Assembly (NCBI GenBank): GCA_028583405.1
Contig: CM053264.1
Coordinates: 10,781,030-10,845,029, forward strand
DNA length: 64,000 nt
Direction: 5' to 3'
From: Pogonophryne albipinna
Taxonomy: Eukaryota; Chordata; Actinopteri; Perciformes; Artedidraconidae
This document shows, piece by piece, positions 60,701 to 64,000 of this stretch. The notes below the pieces were generated by a model, which was not told where the DNA came from, ran no database searches, and was given only the letters and a program-made list of their open reading frames with translations. Made by a program: the position numbers and the translations under genes. Each line of letters begins with the position of its first letter. Position 1 is the first letter of the stretch.

Positions 60701-62630
60701 TGTGTGATATGTTAGCTCTCAGACCACATTTTCTTTCCAGGAAGTCATTCAATCTGGCTGCAAATCGCAAAGCAATTATTTCATCATGTCATTTCCCCTT
60801 AAAACCACAACTTCTCATTTAAACATCTTAATATGTGTACAGATCAAACAAACAAGATATGACATGATAATTGGTCAGGTTTAAAGTCGCTGGTAGGTGT
60901 ATCTTTGAGGGATTTGAGGGAGCTAAACTAATTGACTCCCAGGGCTAGCTTCTCAGTTAAGGCACGGACATGAAAGTAGTATCAACCTTCTTATATAACT
61001 CTCAGCAAGATAGTGATAGCATTGCCTTGTATGGTTTGACAACGATCACTGCGTTGCATTTTGTTCATACACTTTAAAATGTAGCACACATGCTTTTTTG
61101 GCCTAGGTAATTTGTTGGCAATCAATAGAAACACCCACACACCGGATAAGTTGTTGGGTGAGCACGTTGAGGTAGACACACACTTGACCAGTTGGCTTTG
61201 AGCACACACACCCTCACACACACACACACACGGTGGGCAGTAGCCAGGCAGCCGAGGCCCTCAGATATGCTGTTGACAGAGATTATCAGCACCGTTCCCC
61301 GGCTGCCTTTCTCTCTCTGCATGTGACATAGTTTACTTTGGGCTCCACCTGGTCAGAACGTGGGCGAGAGACGTTCAGATAGAGAGAGGGAGAGCGAGAA
61401 AGGATGAGGAGAATGAGTCCGGAGACAGAGGAGGGCCTCATAAAGGGAAACATTTGCAAACCGGAAGGGAGTTATGTAAATGGGTCAGTCATTAAGGCCT
61501 TCTAAAAGAGAGGAGGCCAGATTGGGGCCAGGGGCAGGCGGGTAGGCAAGTAGGGAACATAAACCCATTATGTGAATAGGCTTCTCTGTTCCACGTAAGC
61601 TTCTCTTTCTTTTTTATAGTTTTACAATATTTACTTAAAGGCTAATATCAGCAAAAGGAGTACACACCCAGAATATCTTAAGGCAGTCATTACAGTATTT
61701 CCCAGACAATGAGGCTTTTACTTCACTCATCCTTTCAGTGTAACTTCCCCCGTCAGACACTGATTGTTATTCAGTGTGCTCCTGGGTTACTATGGTTTTC
61801 GGATACATCAACACAGCAGGACTTCACGGTCAATTCAGAAAACCTACACAGCAGACATTTATGTAGGAGAGACACTACAGAGTAACAGTTTTAACTGCTA
61901 GATATCACCATGAAACGTTTCCTGTTGAAAACGTTATAGCAAGCGTAATGAAATGCTATGTTAAATTATGCCAAGGAAGCATTATGTTTTGTAAATATGT
62001 GCATTTCATTTTGTTTGACATAAAGACATAAGGTTTATCTTTTGGGTAGTATGAAAATCGGATCTTTAAAGACTGTTTTCTCAAAATATGTTTTGCAAAA
62101 CTCTTGACATTTTGAAAGACACTACATTTGAATAGGGTAAACATGACGTTTTCATGAATGTTATTGTAACATATGCAAAGAATGTATTATCTTATGCTAA
62201 CTTATGGTGAGATTAGGAGAAATCTACAGATGCAAATAGACAAAGTTAGAAAAGTAAACACATGAATATATATTTTAGATGTTTTATTTCCACTAGTTTG
62301 AAAGAAGCACTCTCAAAACTGACCTCTATATGAAAAGGAAACATCATTTTGCCTGTAGTGTCTTGCCTAAAATGACAATGTATGGATGTGTGGAAAAAAG
62401 TAAATACAGGGATATTTTCCTCATATACAATTCAAGTCTCAACAATATACTGTATTTGCTGCTACAAGCTGCCGTCGTAGAGCCAGTTCTGACAGATCAC
62501 ATAGCTGTTGTCATTTACATGAAAAAGAAAATAGGAAGAGAAAGAAAGACAGGGGGGGGGTGGCAGCATCCTGTGTCTGGTGACACCTTTCAAAACCTGC
62601 CTTATAATTTACACAGGAAGAGAAGAGCAA
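55970..62630. other. Intergenic, no gene recognised
   Basis: A C/T-rich tract lies at 56,068-56,240, a CTCTCT/CA run at 57,671-57,702 and a C run at 58,995-59,005. Segments near 57,225-57,330 and 58,560-58,640 are dense in TAAT, ATTAAT and SOX-like ACAAT cores and could be regulatory. I found no recognised exon. Confidence 0.45.
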
Positions 62631-63791
62631 CACCTGAGCCGTGTCTGTCAGGAGTCCGGAGACAGCATGTAGCTTCAAGGGTTTCACAGTGAACACATAG
62701 TGGCTCTCATCACAGTACGGGAAGCGCTCACATGTGGTCTTTAGTGAGGTCCAGATTGTATACTTGTTTCTGTTCACTGCTGAAAACATGATCAAATGTT
62801 ATTGTCCTCCACTTTAATGCCAGATGATGTCATTGTCGTCCATTGGTGCAGAGGATCTGGATTCTAAATGTTTTCTATGAAGAATAGGAGCATGGATACC
62901 AGAGTAACCTCCTGCCACTCTTAATGCAAGGTACTTCACCTGTAACATCTCCACTGGAGCCAAACCTCAACATAAAGTCTGTGGTTTTCCTCAGCGGCCC
63001 ACAGCAGAGTCTGACTGGTGCCCCCCTGTGGCGAAATAACATTATCCCCAGCCTGCAGGATTTGAACATTGTTATGTGCAAAATTATAATTGAAGGTAAG
63101 GTGCTTACGCTTTAGATAAGTCTGCGTGAGCAAAACACAAACAAACAAAAAATATAAAGAAGAAGAACTAAGTCCCTTCCATTCTTTTCCGATTAGTTGT
63201 GTTTCTGCTGGGACGACATTTTAAGTGACAGGTTATTGAAATATTAATTTCAGTAGTTTATTTATTGAAATAATAGGATATGGTCAGTAACAGACTTCTG
63301 ATTTAATACTCGCTGAGAATCTCTGGTGAGCATCTTTTCAGAATACTGTCGAATAGTTGCGTTATGCTGCCATCTTGTGGGCGCGTTGGGTATTACATCT
63401 ACCCTGCATCCTCAGCGTTTATGGTTAAAGTTCACGAGTTTGGCCTTAAATGTCTAAAACACAGACAGATGTATACTGATACAACATTTATGTGCCTTCC
63501 CACTGCAGTACATTTATTTTTATTTTATTCACAACAATATAATAACTTGGTTTCAGAAATATGCCTTCCATTTATTTTTCGTCATTAGTAATTCAAATAT
63601 TGTCCTTCTCCTGGGAAAGCTCCAACTTTTCAAGAAATACAGCCCAGTTTTCAGCTGACCCCGTGTATCTGTTTGTGTACAAAAATGCAAGATTTCCAAA
63701 TGGATGTTTATTTACTGCGCGTCAATATGAACATCATATATGAGGCTTTTTGAGAGGTGATTTACATTGACATCCTTTCCCATTTCTCCAG

Positions 63792-63925
63792 GTGTTTACC
63801 ATGACCAGTGTGCAGGCCCTGTGCCGGAAATCCCTCCTGCTCACAGGATACCTGGAACACCTGAGCCAGCATTATTTCTCTGACGACACCAGCCAGCCTC
63901 ACAAAGCTTCAACAAAATTAAACAT
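63792..63925 (+). CDS. kynu: Kynureninase exon (C-terminal region), partial gene
   Basis: A 134-bp exon after the acceptor TTTCCCATTTCTCCAG. It encodes, from phase 0, VFTMTSVQALCRKSLLLTGY, then LEHLSQHYFSDD, ending in STKLN plus two bases of the next codon before a modest donor GTACAG at 63,926. ALxxKSxLLTGYLExLxxH is the helix of vertebrate kynureninase that follows the PLP-binding core, in roughly the last quarter of a protein of about 465 residues. The enzyme cleaves kynurenine and 3-hydroxykynurenine to anthranilate and 3-hydroxyanthranilate in tryptophan/NAD metabolism. The following exon would lie beyond the window. I did not see the preceding exons (PLP-lysine region, N-terminus) in the window, so they may lie across a long intron, have escaped me by eye, or the exon may be an isolated copy. 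Confidence 0.7.
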
Positions 63926-64000
63926 GTACAGTAGAATAGAATTTGGGTTTCACACCACATTTTAACTCTGTGTTTTGGTACAAAAACAGCTGACATGACT

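Overview
The window looks like a stretch of a ray-finned (teleost) fish chromosome. The evidence is long CA/GT and CT microsatellites, low coding density, and fish-type transposon families: hAT miniatures with 8-bp target duplications, an L2-type LINE tail, a tRNA-type SINE, TTAA-type MITEs and a DIRS-like element. It also carries a single-coding-exon vertebrate Sprouty gene. Most of the 64 kb is non-coding, and almost all of the 60-190-codon open frames appear to be chance.

Layout. 1-10.8 kb holds simple repeats and mobile elements: a minus-strand copy of a dispersed repeat (1.2-1.4 kb), a nested hAT cluster (5.55-7.56 kb, perfect 8-bp target duplication) and a second hAT miniature (9.13-9.66 kb, perfect 8-bp duplication). 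10.85-11.74 kb is a 5'-truncated, decayed L2-like LINE ending in a CCTCG tail. 11.7-32.4 kb is mainly intergenic, with a truncated MITE inside a dispersed repeat (17.8-18.1 kb), an 812-bp MITE (22.94-23.75 kb) and a repeat-like patch (24.5-25.9 kb). 32.44-33.25 kb is an about 810-bp element with inverted terminal repeats and an internal segment equal to the reverse complement of its own joined ends. That is the architecture of a DIRS tyrosine-recombinase retroelement, here with no coding capacity. A SINE lies at 33.97-34.12 kb.

42.4-47.2 kb is the one complete gene, a Sprouty family member closest by eye to Spry2. It has a promoter region and 5' non-coding exon with a strong donor at 42,969, an intron of about 2.2 kb, one coding exon (341 codons, 45,197-46,222) and an AU-rich 3' UTR with an ATTAAA signal. 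Sprouty proteins are feedback inhibitors of receptor tyrosine kinase/Ras-ERK signalling. The surrounding sparse DNA could hold its enhancers, but the sequence alone does not prove this.

47-64 kb is again sparse, with a MITE at 54.9-55.25 kb and large dinucleotide arrays. At the right edge (63,792-63,925) is one plus-strand exon whose translation resembles the C-terminal part of kynureninase, the PLP enzyme of tryptophan catabolism. I did not see its upstream exons. A possible unrecognised pair of minus-strand exons lies at 62.6-63.05 kb.
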